Shown in pieces: positions 1-5,950 of a stretch of DNA of 7,543 nt; within the stretch, counting starts at the first letter, position 1; each line of letters starts with the position of its first letter. Origin of the DNA: an uncultured Neisseria sp. (GTDB lineage: Bacteria; Pseudomonadota; Gammaproteobacteria; Burkholderiales; Neisseriaceae); assembly GCA_937919795.1 (NCBI GenBank), contig CALFOA010000433.1, positions 1 to 7,543 on the forward strand. Direction: 5' to 3'. Made by a program: the position numbers and the translations under genes. The notes beneath the pieces were generated by a model. The model was not told the DNA's origin and did no database searches. It saw only the letters and a list, made by a program, of their open reading frames with translations.

Positions 1-14
1 GAAGTAAAAAAAGC

Positions 15-572
15 ATGACACACCATTCACACTCTGTTCGTAACATTTGGTATTTTACCCATCACCGCCAACAAACCATTCTGGACATGATTAAAATCGT
101 TGCCGTTTTTGGTTTGCCGATTCTGGCCTGTGCCGGTTTGACGGCTTTTGTGATCGATACTCGCGGCTTTGGCCCATTGGCCATGACCTGCCTGAGCTTG
201 ACCATGATTATTTTATCTATGGTGTGCGCTTTTATGTGGCGCAGCTGGTTGTCGCTCAAGGGCTTCCGTATGGATGAAAACTATATTGCTACCGATGAAG
301 CAGGCTTGGTGGTGTGCGAACGCGGCCAAATTCGCCGTTTCGCTTGGTCGGAAATCCGTACCGTGCACGAATTCTATGCGTTGGGTTACGGTTGTAACTT
401 GAAAATCGTATTGAACAACGTGATGTCGGATGGTTTGTACGAACATTATTTATTTAATGTCGACGGTGTGCCGAATGCCGCCAAAATTTACGGCACCGAA
501 TCGATGATGTGGCAGATTGACGAGGCTTGGCAGCATGCAATTTCTTCCGGCATTGCGGTTTCGCATAGCTAA
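15..572 (+). CDS. Hypothetical two-pass membrane protein with a possible PH-like domain
   Basis: I do not recognise this 185-residue protein. It has a short polar, histidine-rich N-terminus and two hydrophobic stretches (about residues 27-47 and 53-75) that look like a transmembrane hairpin. A soluble part of about 110 residues follows. Its start (about residues 86-116: a T-D-E-x-G-L turn, an arginine-rich strand, then W-S-E-I) resembles bacterial PH-like domains that follow membrane hairpins. That assignment is inference from pattern only. No catalytic motif is visible. The ATG at 15 follows an A-rich stretch with only a weak ribosome-binding site, and the upstream frame stays open to the window edge, so the true start could lie further left. 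A TAA at 5-7 in another frame may be the stop of a preceding gene. A terminator lies 63 nt after the stop, which supports a real transcription unit ending here. Confidence 0.75.
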   Translation: MTHHSHSVRNIWYFTHHRQQTILDMIKIVAVFGLPILACAGLTAFVIDTRGFGPLAMTCLSLTMIILSMVCAFMWRSWLSLKGFRMDENYIATDEAGLVVCERGQIRRFAWSEIRTVHEFYALGYGCNLKIVLNNVMSDGLYEHYLFNVDGVPNAAKIYGTESMMWQIDEAWQHAISSGIAVSHS

Positions 573-583
573 CAGGGCAGGGA

Positions 584-595
584 TGCCTGTCTGAA
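584..595 (+). repeat. DNA uptake sequence (DUS), + orientation
   Basis: Exact TGCCTGTCTGAA, preceded by A and followed by A. It lies 12 nt after the stop of the first gene and before that gene's terminator. DUS copies are bound by the competence pilin ComP during natural transformation in Neisseriaceae (known for the family). Confidence 0.9.
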
Positions 596-634
596 AATTT
601 TTGCTGATAGCGATAGCTAAACAATAGGTCATTT

Positions 635-670
635 AAGCCGCAGACGGTATTTTCCGCTGCGGCTTTGGTT
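635..670 (+). terminator. Rho-independent terminator of the hypothetical gene
   Basis: AAGCCGCAG (635-643) pairs perfectly with CTGCGGCTT (657-665). CGG (645-647) and CCG (654-656) extend the stem inside, past a single bulged A, leaving a loop of about six bases. The stem is followed by TGGTTTT. The T-rich tail lies on the + side, so it most likely ends the transcript of the gene at 15-572. Confidence 0.8.
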
Positions 671-693
671 TTAGCTGTTGAAATCGGTACAAT
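665..693 (+). promoter_or_regulatory. Candidate sigma-70 promoter for the LysE-family gene
   Basis: A -35-like TTGGTT (665-670, weak) and a -10-like TACAAT (688-693, five of six consensus bases) are separated by 17 bp. It starts at the end of the preceding terminator stem. It would give a 5' untranslated leader of roughly 130 nt containing one DUS. I saw no better promoter closer to the gene, but this is pattern matching only. Confidence 0.4.
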
Positions 694-781
694 AGGCGGC
701 TGTTAAGTACAGATGTTTTTGATATGGGTTCGTATTTCTTGGTGATGGTATTGGGGAAACTGGTTTTATGTTGCCATTCAA

Positions 782-793
782 TGCCTGTCTGAA
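782..793 (+). repeat. DUS, + orientation
   Basis: Exact TGCCTGTCTGAA with flanking A on both sides. It lies 35 nt before the start of the exporter gene, in its presumed leader. Confidence 0.9.
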
Positions 794-828
794 AGCTATT
801 TTTAATCTTGCTACTTTGAGAGCAGAAA

Positions 829-1452
829 ATGTCGTTTGAAATCTGGTTATTGTTTGTCAGTACCACGCTGCTGATTTCCGCTACTCCCGGCTCCAATATG
901 CTGCTGGCTTTTCAATTCGGACTGAACTATGGCTTTCGCAAAACGCTGTGGACGTTGGCTGGCTTGAGCTTTGGTTTGCTGTTACTGTTGCTGGTGTCGT
1001 TGGCCGGCATTGGTTTGCTCAGCCGTCAGGCACCCGTGTTGTTTGGGGTAATGAAAGGATTGGGCGCGCTTTATCTGGCTTATCTCGGCGTGCAAACTTG
1101 GCGCAAGGCGGTGGAGCCGTTGGCTGGCAGTGTAGGAATACGGGTGCAGCCTGCACCGGCCAAACTGTTTCAGACAGGCATGGCGGTTTCCCTTTCTAAT
1201 CCCAAAGCGATTCTGTTTTTTGCCGCTTTTTTTCCGAAATTTCTCAATACTCAGGCGCCGATGATGGTGCAATATCTGATCTTAACTGCTTCGTTTTTTG
1301 TGATTGAAACCAGTTGGCAGTTGATATATACCGTTAGCGGTAAAACACTGGCGGCTTGGCTGCAGCAGGGCAGCCGCCTGATGTGGCTTAATCGTTTGTG
1401 TGGTGCCATCTTTGTTTTGATTGCAGCAGGGTTGATTTACGATATGTTGTAA
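829..1452 (+). CDS. LysE/RhtB-family amino acid exporter
   Basis: This 207-residue inner-membrane protein has the length and layout of the LysE/RhtB translocator family, which exports amino acids or related small molecules. The N-terminal hallmark T-P-G-S-N-M-L-L is at residues 19-26, followed by a glycine-rich turn (G31-G35) and W41-G50. Hydrophobic segments lie at about 5-27, 38-62, 68-92, 120-138, 146-168 and 185-205, fitting the family's six helices. The second family signature, N-P-K-A, is at residues 124-127. The ATG at 829 has GAGAG at 818-822 with a six-base spacer. The substrate cannot be told from sequence. A DUS at 1169-1180 lies inside the gene and encodes F-Q-T-G in the cytoplasmic-loop region before helix 4. 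The gene converges on rplS and probably shares the terminator at 1571-1600. Confidence 0.92.
   Translation: MSFEIWLLFVSTTLLISATPGSNMLLAFQFGLNYGFRKTLWTLAGLSFGLLLLLLVSLAGIGLLSRQAPVLFGVMKGLGALYLAYLGVQTWRKAVEPLAGSVGIRVQPAPAKLFQTGMAVSLSNPKAILFFAAFFPKFLNTQAPMMVQYLILTASFFVIETSWQLIYTVSGKTLAAWLQQGSRLMWLNRLCGAIFVLIAAGLIYDML
1169..1180 (-). repeat. DUS, - orientation, inside the exporter gene
   Basis: The reverse complement TTCAGACAGGCA is exact. It is read in frame as F-Q-T-G (residues 114-117), in a likely loop between membrane helices where residue choice is less constrained. Confidence 0.9.
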
Positions 1453-1462
1453 ATGAAGAGAA

Positions 1463-1474
1463 TGCCTGTCTGAA
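1463..1474 (+). repeat. DUS, + orientation
   Basis: Exact TGCCTGTCTGAA, 10 nt after the exporter stop codon, with flanking A on both sides. In RNA, bases 1464-1474 can pair with 1505-1515 (11 bp with one G-U pair, loop of 30 nt). Confidence 0.9.
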
Positions 1475-1504
1475 AAAGAATATCTGGTTTGCTGTGTTGC
1501 CGGT

Positions 1505-1527
1505 TTCAGGCAGGCCTGAATATTCAG
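1505..1527. repeat. Compound palindrome containing a degenerate DUS
   Basis: Two perfect palindromic units overlap. TTCAGGC (1505-1511) and GCCTGAA (1514-1520) form a 7-bp inverted repeat around AG, and CTGAATATTCAG (1516-1527) is a 12-bp palindrome. The left part, read on the - strand (1516 to 1505), is GGCCTGCCTGAA, which differs from the DUS at two of twelve positions. No T-run follows, so it is not a convincing terminator by itself. Confidence 0.6.
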
Positions 1528-1554
1528 CGGATATATTGAATAAACCAGTAAAAA

Positions 1555-1566
1555 TGCCTGTCTGAA
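1555..1566 (+). repeat. DUS, + orientation, fused to the rplS terminator tail
   Basis: Exact TGCCTGTCTGAA. On the - strand its TT end continues the T-run that follows the terminator stem at 1571-1600, so DUS and terminator share bases. Confidence 0.9.
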
Positions 1567-1600
1567 AAACAAAATACCCGCCAATCTTGGCGGGTATTTT
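1566..1600 (-). terminator. Rho-independent terminator of the rpsP-rplS operon
   Basis: AAAATACCCGCCAA (1571-1584) and TTGGCGGGTATTTT (1587-1600) form a perfect 14-bp inverted repeat around two bases; in practice the loop would be somewhat larger. On the - strand the stem ends in TATTTT and is followed by GTTTTTC, a strong tail 18 nt past the rplS stop. On the + strand the stem also ends in TATTTT, so it may work in both directions and end the convergent exporter transcript too. Confidence 0.9.
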
Positions 1601-1617
1601 GGACTGGGTAAAAGGAA

Positions 1618-1983
1618 TTAACCTTTACGAGCCGGCAGTTTTTCTTTAATACGGGCAGCTTTACCGGTCAGGCCACGCAAGTAGTACAGTTTGGCGCGAC
1701 GCACGTCACCACGGCGTTTCACTTCGATTTTCTCTACGCGGGGAGAGTAGATAGCGAAAGTACGCTCTACGCCTTCACCGTTGGAGATTTTGCGCACGAT
1801 AACATTGCTGTTCAGGCCGCGGTTTTTGCGGGCGATTACTACGCCTTCGTAAGCTTGCAGACGGGTACGGGTACCCTCGATTACGCGAGCCCAGATAATA
1901 ACGGTATCACCGGGAGCAAATTCGGGGATTTCTTTGTTCAAGCGAGCGATTTCTTCTTGCTCTAATTGCTGAATCAGATTCAT
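1618..1983 (-). CDS. rplS: 50S ribosomal protein L19
   Basis: This 121-residue protein matches L19 along its whole length: P-G-D-T-V at about residues 24-28, [11 protein letters not shown] at about 41-51, [12 protein letters not shown] at about 63-74, [16 protein letters not shown] at about 88-103 and a [10 protein letters not shown] end. L19 sits at the 30S-50S interface of the ribosome (known for the family). It has a few more residues than the E. coli protein, mainly near the N-terminus. The ATG at 1983 is preceded by AGGA at 1997-1994 with a 10-base spacer. It is the last gene of the rpsP-rimM-trmD-rplS operon, starting 16 nt after the trmD stop, and is followed at once by the operon terminator. 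Confidence 0.98.
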   Translation of the reverse strand: MNLIQQLEQEEIARLNKEIPEFAPGDTVIIWARVIEGTRTRLQAYEGVVIARKNRGLNSNVIVRKISNGEGVERTFAIYSPRVEKIEVKRRGDVRRAKLYYLRGLTGKAARIKEKLPARKG

Positions 1984-1999
1984 TTTTCAACTTTCCTAA

Positions 2000-2752
2000 T
2001 TATGATTGGATTGCCTGTTGCTCTTCACGAATTTGTTGTAAGAGGCGGGCTTCCTGTGGGATTAAATCGCGCTTGGCCAATAAGTCTGGCCGGCGCGCTA
2101 AGGTGCGTTGTAGCGATTGTTTCAACCGCCACTCGGCAATCAGGCCGTGGTTGCCCGAGCGCAATACTTCGGGAACCGTCATGCCTTGAAACTCTAATGG
2201 CCGGGTATAGTGCGGGCAATCCAGCAAGCCGTTGGCGAACGAATCCTGTTCGGCAGATTGCTGGTCGCCTAATACGCCGGGCACTAATCTTAATACGGCA
2301 TCCATCAGCATCATTGCCGGTAATTCGCCGCCGGAAACAACAAAATCACCGATACTGATTTCTTCATCGACACTGCTTTGTAGCAGTCGCTCGTCTATAC
2401 CTTCGTAACGGCCGCACAATAAAATCAAATCGCTTAATTGTGCGAGTTCAACGGCTTTGTCGTGGCTGAGCGGCGCACCTTGCGGGCTGAGGTAAATCAC
2501 TTTACTTTGCTGCCCGGTCTGCGCCTTGCGGGCACATTCTATGGCGGCAGCCAGAGGCGGTGCCATCATAATCATGCCGGGGCCGCCACCAAAAGGTCTA
2601 TCGTCGATATAGCCGAGTTTGTTATCGGCAAAACGGCGTGGGTTGATGGCATCAAACTGCCATAAGCCCTGTTTTTTTGCTCGACCGGTCACACCGTATT
2701 CGGTGATGCTGTCGAACATTTCGGGAAACAGGGTAACGGCTTGGATTTTCAT
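2000..2752 (-). CDS. trmD: tRNA (guanine-N1-)-methyltransferase
   Basis: TrmD transfers a methyl group from S-adenosylmethionine to N1 of G37 in tRNAs, which prevents frameshifting. This 250-residue protein has the SPOUT trefoil-knot motifs: Y-L-S-P-Q-G at 87-92, [11 protein letters not shown] at 112-122 and [13 protein letters not shown] at 133-145. The residues equivalent to the catalytic pair in E. coli (R154 and D169, from memory) are R155 in L-R-L-V-P-G-V-L-G and D170 in [14 protein letters not shown] (176-185) and S-G-N-H (199-202) are also intact. The length is typical. Its ATG shares one base with the rimM stop (TGATG, 2754-2750), which suggests translational coupling. Confidence 0.98.
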   Translation of the reverse strand: MKIQAVTLFPEMFDSITEYGVTGRAKKQGLWQFDAINPRRFADNKLGYIDDRPFGGGPGMIMMAPPLAAAIECARKAQTGQQSKVIYLSPQGAPLSHDKAVELAQLSDLILLCGRYEGIDERLLQSSVDEEISIGDFVVSGGELPAMMLMDAVLRLVPGVLGDQQSAEQDSFANGLLDCPHYTRPLEFQGMTVPEVLRSGNHGLIAEWRLKQSLQRTLARRPDLLAKRDLIPQEARLLQQIREEQQAIQS

Positions 2753-3258
2753 CAGTAATCACTGCCCCAATCGACGGTGATGACACGGCTTTCGCTGTCC
2801 ACTGTATCGATAAACTGAGCTACAAAAGGAATCAGTTTTTGGCCGTATTCGCCTTGCACAATCAGCACATCGTGAGCACCGGTTTCCATCAGGTTGGTGA
2901 CGGTGCCCAGTGTTTCGTTTTGGCGGTTGATGACGGTCATGTCGCTCAAGTCTGCCCAGTAATATTCATCTTCTTCCGTATCGGCGAATTGCTCGCGTGG
3001 GATTTCGATGGTATAGCCGCGCAGGGCATGGGCTTGGTCTCGGTCGTCGATGCCGGTGAATTTGACTTGTAATTCACCGTTGTGCAGTTGGCCTTCGGCA
3101 GGGGAGACAGTCAATATGCGACCGTCTTTTACCAGTCGCCAATCGGCATAATCAAGCAGGCTGTCGGTATATTCGGTGCTGGTAGCAACTTTTACCCAGC
3201 CTTTAATACCGAAGGCGCCTTTGATGTAGCCCATGGCTACCCATTTTGTATCAGACAT
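2752..3258 (-). CDS. rimM: Ribosome maturation factor RimM (16S rRNA processing)
   Basis: RimM binds protein S19 in the 30S head and helps mature the 3' domain of 16S rRNA. This 168-residue protein has the N-terminal RimM domain signature [15 protein letters not shown] (10-24). The hinge into the C-terminal PRC-barrel is E-Y-Y-W-A-D-L (98-104), followed by [15 protein letters not shown] (118-132) and L-I-P-F-V (142-146). The length is normal. The ATG at 3258 lies 15 nt after the rpsP stop, with only a poor ribosome-binding site, so translation may depend on coupling to rpsP. The TGA stop overlaps the trmD start by one base. Confidence 0.97.
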   Translation of the reverse strand: MSDTKWVAMGYIKGAFGIKGWVKVATSTEYTDSLLDYADWRLVKDGRILTVSPAEGQLHNGELQVKFTGIDDRDQAHALRGYTIEIPREQFADTEEDEYYWADLSDMTVINRQNETLGTVTNLMETGAHDVLIVQGEYGQKLIPFVAQFIDTVDSESRVITVDWGSDY

Positions 3259-3273
3259 GGGTATTAGGCCGGA

Positions 3274-3522
3274 TTAAGCGGCAACTTTTTGTTCTTTAAC
3301 CAGTTTGGCAACGGCTTCGCTCAATTGCGCGCCTTGGGCAACCCAGTGATTCAGACGCTCGGCGTTCAGGCGTACGCGTTCTTGTTTTTCATTGGCTACC
3401 GGGTTGTAGAAACCTACGCGCTCAATGAAACGGCCGTCGCGGCGGTTACGGCTGTCGGTTACAACTACATTGTAAAACGGGCGTTTTTTAGAGCCGCCGC
3501 GGGCTAAACGGATAACTACCAT
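3274..3522 (-). CDS. rpsP: 30S ribosomal protein S16
   Basis: The protein begins [10 protein letters not shown] and continues with [14 protein letters not shown] and [12 protein letters not shown]. These are the standard S16 motifs, and the 82-residue length equals that of E. coli S16. S16 is an assembly protein of the 30S body. The reading frame stays open to an ATG at 3663, which would add 47 residues. I reject that extension: it runs through the end of the upstream gene and the likely promoter, S16 proteins start with M-V-x-I-R-L, and a good ribosome-binding site precedes 3522. It is the first gene of the rpsP-rimM-trmD-rplS operon. Confidence 0.98.
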   Translation of the reverse strand: MVVIRLARGGSKKRPFYNVVVTDSRNRRDGRFIERVGFYNPVANEKQERVRLNAERLNHWVAQGAQLSEAVAKLVKEQKVAA

Positions 3523-3531
3523 GTTCAAAAT

Positions 3532-3535
3532 TCCT
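3532..3535 (-). promoter_or_regulatory. Ribosome-binding site fixing the rpsP start
   Basis: AGGA on the - strand (within AAAGGAA) lies nine bases before the ATG at 3522. It supports the 82-residue form of S16 over the longer open frame. Confidence 0.75.
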
Positions 3536-3565
3536 TTGAAAAATCGGATATATGGAAAACCGCTT

Positions 3566-3595
3566 ATTTTAAGGTAATTTAGCTTTTCGGCGCAA
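3566..3595 (-). promoter_or_regulatory. Candidate promoter of the rpsP operon
   Basis: On the - strand, TTGCGC (3595-3590, weak -35) is separated by 18 bp from TAAAAT (3571-3566, five of six -10 bases), in AT-rich DNA 40-70 nt before the rpsP start. The -35 element overlaps the last codons of the Pat-like gene. There is no terminator between the two genes, so some readthrough from upstream is also possible. Confidence 0.45.
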
Positions 3596-5804
3596 GTATT
3601 TGTTGCGTCAGTTTCATTTTTATACTGTTTTGCGGCTTGGTCAGCGGCAGCTTTGCCACACACAGCGCTGGATCTAGGGGTGAAGCTTCGATAACAAAGC
3701 CGAGCTTTTCCGCCAACTTGATCATGGCGGGATTGTCGCGCAGGATTTCACCGAATAATGTTTGATAGCCTTGGCGATATGCCTGATCAACCAGGGTTTC
3801 CATCAATATGCGAGCCAGCCCTTGGCCGTGTAAGCTGTCGTCTATCATGATGGCAAATTCGGCACGCTCGCCGATGCGCTCGCAGCTGTATTGTGCATGA
3901 CCGATAATGCGGCCATCATCGTATTCGGCAATCAAACCGCATTCTCGGGCGTAATCAATGCGGCAGAATCGTGCCAACATGGCGGGCGGTAGTTCGCGCA
4001 ATGAGGTCATGAAACGGGTTTGGCGGCTGGTGGCGGATAGTCCGCGTACAAAGCGTTGAAGAGCAGCGGCATCATCGGGCACGATGGCGCGGATGTTGCA
4101 GCTTTCGCCGTTTTTTAAGATCAGGGTTTGGGCGACTTGTTTGGGCGGTAGGGCGGCCAATGTATAAGGTTTGGCTGCTTGTTCGCCAAAGCTGAGTTCA
4201 CGGGTAAGCCAGTTATTTTGTGCGGCATTGTAGTTGATGCACCAGCGTTGCAGCGGTAGATTGAGTTCCAGTATTTGGTTGGTTATGCCGATCAAGGCTT
4301 TTAAAGGCGGCGAGTCGGCCGGTAGACCAAGCAGTGAGGCAACTGATTCGGTGGTAAGGCCGCTGAATGGTGGTAGCCATACTTTGCTGTTGGATGCGTT
4401 TTCGATACGCAGCAGCATGCCTAAGTCGGCATCGGCTTCGAGTGACAGTGCAAGGTTTTCGGCTGTTGTTTTTTCTTGTAACGGGAAACCGATCTCTTGC
4501 AGTATTTTCTGCGGCTGACTGCTGAGTTTTTTTAAGATTTCCGGTTTGGCCAAGCCTTGTGGGCGGCTGTTCTCGGCCGGTAGGCGGTTGGATTGTTGCT
4601 GAACGTGTTGACGTTGTTGCAGTGTTTGGCAAAACGCTAAAGCAGCTTCAGGCGTTTCGAAATGCAGGTAATGCCTGTCTGAAAAAAGTGAGACAGTCAG
4701 TAAAGGCTTATTGTGCTGTTGTTGCAATTGGCTTAAATGAAGCTGGATTTCGCTTTCATTGTGATAAATGCTGGGTTCAACCAAGGCGAGAACGGCATCG
4801 TTTTCCGGCGTATCCAGTAGCTGCTGAATATGTTGGTAAAAAGGCAGTGTGCCGATGTTTTCGGGCAGGTAGGCTTCACTGATACACGAGGCTGCTGGGG
4901 TATCGGTAACGTTTTCTGCCAGCCAACCGGTTTGGCTGTTGCCGCTGAGTACCAAATGGTCAATGGGTGGTAATTGCGATTGCACGGCTCGGATGGCGGT
5001 GTTCAGTTGTATGGGGCTGCGGGTGAACAGTAGGCCGTGTTGTTCGGTCCATTGTTGCAAGGCCGCCGTTTGGTTTTCAGACAGGCATTGTGGTGCGTGC
5101 AGAATCAGCGGGTGGGTAAGAGCGGCTTGGCGTAGTGCACTGAAGAAATGTGGATTGACATTATGGCTAGGATATTGAACGACCAATAGACGGCTGGCGG
5201 AATCTTCGCGCAGGTAGTCGATCAACTGAGCCGCTTCTAAACCTTGCAGGGTTTCGTTGAGACTGATTTGTTTGCTGATGCCGAGTTGCCAGCGGTTGAA
5301 CAAATTGGACAGGGTGTGGCCGTAAGCAATCAGTGCGATATCACCGGCATTCGGGCGGTGGCGGTAGAGATTGGCGTATAAGCCGTGCTCGGGCGAGTTG
5401 AGGCCGGCGGGGTCGCAGAGGGCGATAAATAAGCCTTGCTTGCTGGCTTTGGCTACTGATTTTTCGACGGTTTTGCGGGTGTCTTCGTCTAATGTTGACC
5501 AGTTTTGTAACACAATTAAGTGGCGGACATCGTGTTTCAGACAGGCACGAAACAGGCTGTCGTAAGTGGCGGGTGGGGTGGTGATAATGGCTAAATCGGC
5601 GGCTTCGGGTAGTTTGCCGATTGAGTTGAAAGCGGGCAGGCCGCCTATGCTGCGGTGGTGCAAATTCAGCGGTGTGATTTTAGCTTGTAGGCTGGTGGAG
5701 TGGAGCATAGAAAAGATATGCTCGCCGAAACTGTCGAGCCGTTCGCTGGCGCCGATGACCGCGATATGCCGAGGATGAAACAAAGGAGACAGCGGATGGG
5801 ACAT
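3579..5804 (-). CDS. Pat-like GNAT protein acetyltransferase with acyl-CoA-synthetase-like N-terminus
   Basis: This 741-residue protein has the layout of PatZ/Pat lysine acetyltransferases, which acetylate enzymes such as acetyl-CoA synthetase. A Rossmann CoA-binding domain opens with I-A-V-I-G-A-S (14-20). Two succinyl-CoA-ligase-like domains follow (about 150-290 and 280-400; the usual glycine-rich loop is degenerate as S-G-N-S-Q-T-G, 287-293). Next come Gln-rich stretches (394-404), a shortened ATP-grasp remnant (about 415-540) and a C-terminal GNAT domain (about 565-720). The GNAT acetyl-CoA loop is visible as H-G-Q-G-L-A (659-664), after E-F-A-I-M-I, with [14 protein letters not shown] downstream (690-703). 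The E. coli protein is 886 residues; most of the difference is missing ATP-grasp, including its usual S-P-D-I-x-H-K motif, so synthetase activity is unlikely. The ATG at 5804 has AGGAG six bases upstream. The substrate is inferred. Three DUS copies lie inside the gene. Confidence 0.85.
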   Translation of the reverse strand: MSHPLSPLFHPRHIAVIGASERLDSFGEHIFSMLHSTSLQAKITPLNLHHRSIGGLPAFNSIGKLPEAADLAIITTPPATYDSLFRACLKHDVRHLIVLQNWSTLDEDTRKTVEKSVAKASKQGLFIALCDPAGLNSPEHGLYANLYRHRPNAGDIALIAYGHTLSNLFNRWQLGISKQISLNETLQGLEAAQLIDYLREDSASRLLVVQYPSHNVNPHFFSALRQAALTHPLILHAPQCLSENQTAALQQWTEQHGLLFTRSPIQLNTAIRAVQSQLPPIDHLVLSGNSQTGWLAENVTDTPAASCISEAYLPENIGTLPFYQHIQQLLDTPENDAVLALVEPSIYHNESEIQLHLSQLQQQHNKPLLTVSLFSDRHYLHFETPEAALAFCQTLQQRQHVQQQSNRLPAENSRPQGLAKPEILKKLSSQPQKILQEIGFPLQEKTTAENLALSLEADADLGMLLRIENASNSKVWLPPFSGLTTESVASLLGLPADSPPLKALIGITNQILELNLPLQRWCINYNAAQNNWLTRELSFGEQAAKPYTLAALPPKQVAQTLILKNGESCNIRAIVPDDAAALQRFVRGLSATSRQTRFMTSLRELPPAMLARFCRIDYARECGLIAEYDDGRIIGHAQYSCERIGERAEFAIMIDDSLHGQGLARILMETLVDQAYRQGYQTLFGEILRDNPAMIKLAEKLGFVIEASPLDPALCVAKLPLTKPQNSIKMKLTQQILAPKS
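4672..4683 (+). repeat. DUS, + orientation, inside the Pat-like gene
   Basis: Exact TGCCTGTCTGAA, antisense to the gene. The coding strand reads TTCAGACAGGCA and encodes part of F-S-D-R-H (residues 374-378), near the end of the second ligase-like domain. Confidence 0.9.
5076..5087 (-). repeat. DUS, - orientation, inside the Pat-like gene
   Basis: Exact TGCCTGTCTGAA on the coding strand. It is read in frame as C-L-S-E (residues 240-243). Confidence 0.9.
5536..5547 (-). repeat. DUS, - orientation, inside the Pat-like gene
   Basis: Exact TGCCTGTCTGAA on the coding strand, read one frame away from the copy at 5076 to give A-C-L-K (residues 87-90). It is the only copy preceded by G instead of A. 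Confidence 0.9.
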
Positions 5805-5841
5805 GAATCGCTCCTGAGCCGCTTGAGTGATCCGCGTTGCT

Positions 5842-5859
5842 CGTTGTGAGATAACAACG
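5842..5859. repeat. Inverted repeat in the leader of the Pat-like gene
   Basis: CGTTGT (5842-5847) and ACAACG (5854-5859) are perfect inverted arms around GAGATA. It lies 38-55 nt before the Pat-like start, between the aroB terminator and the ribosome-binding site. It could be an operator or a small leader hairpin. No clear promoter was seen in this gap. Confidence 0.45.
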
Positions 5860-5889
5860 GCTTAACCGGAGAAGTAGGGCTCTGTCTTG

Positions 5890-5922
5890 TGAAAAGCCCG
5901 GTTTGCCGCTGAAACCGGGCTT
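5890..5922 (-). terminator. Rho-independent terminator after aroB
   Basis: AAGCCCGGTTT (5894-5904) and AAACCGGGCTT (5912-5922) form a perfect 11-bp stem with a seven-base loop. On the - strand the stem runs into CTTTTC, 28 nt or more past the aroB stop. It separates aroKB from the Pat-like gene. Confidence 0.88.
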
Positions 5923-5925
5923 AAA

Positions 5926-5937
5926 TGCCTGTCTGAA
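5926..5937 (+). repeat. DUS, + orientation, between aroB and its terminator
   Basis: Exact TGCCTGTCTGAA with flanking A on both sides. It lies between the aroB stop (5951) and the terminator stem (5922). Confidence 0.9.
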
Positions 5938-5950
5938 AAAAGTGCGGCCA

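Noticed and set aside
640..651. Possible meningococcal-type DUS inside the terminator stem
   Set aside because: Only 9 of 12 bases match, and the terminator hairpin already explains the sequence.
633..896. 87-residue open frame on the - strand between the first two genes
   Set aside because: It runs through the terminator, a DUS and the start of the exporter gene, and shows no recognisable protein features.
948..1199. Second + strand open frame overlapping the exporter gene
   Set aside because: It is a shadow of the well-supported LysE-family frame, with composition unlike a real protein.
1216..1233. T6 and T7 runs in the exporter gene as phase-variation tracts
   Set aside because: The runs are short, and T-rich phenylalanine codons in a membrane segment explain them.
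3523..3663. 47-residue N-terminal extension of S16 (open frame from an ATG at 3663)
   Set aside because: It covers the end of the upstream gene and the likely promoter, S16 proteins start at M-V-x-I-R-L, and a good ribosome-binding site precedes the ATG at 3522.
5842..5859. CRP site in the leader of the Pat-like gene
   Set aside because: TGTGA is present but the matching TCACA half at the right spacing is not.
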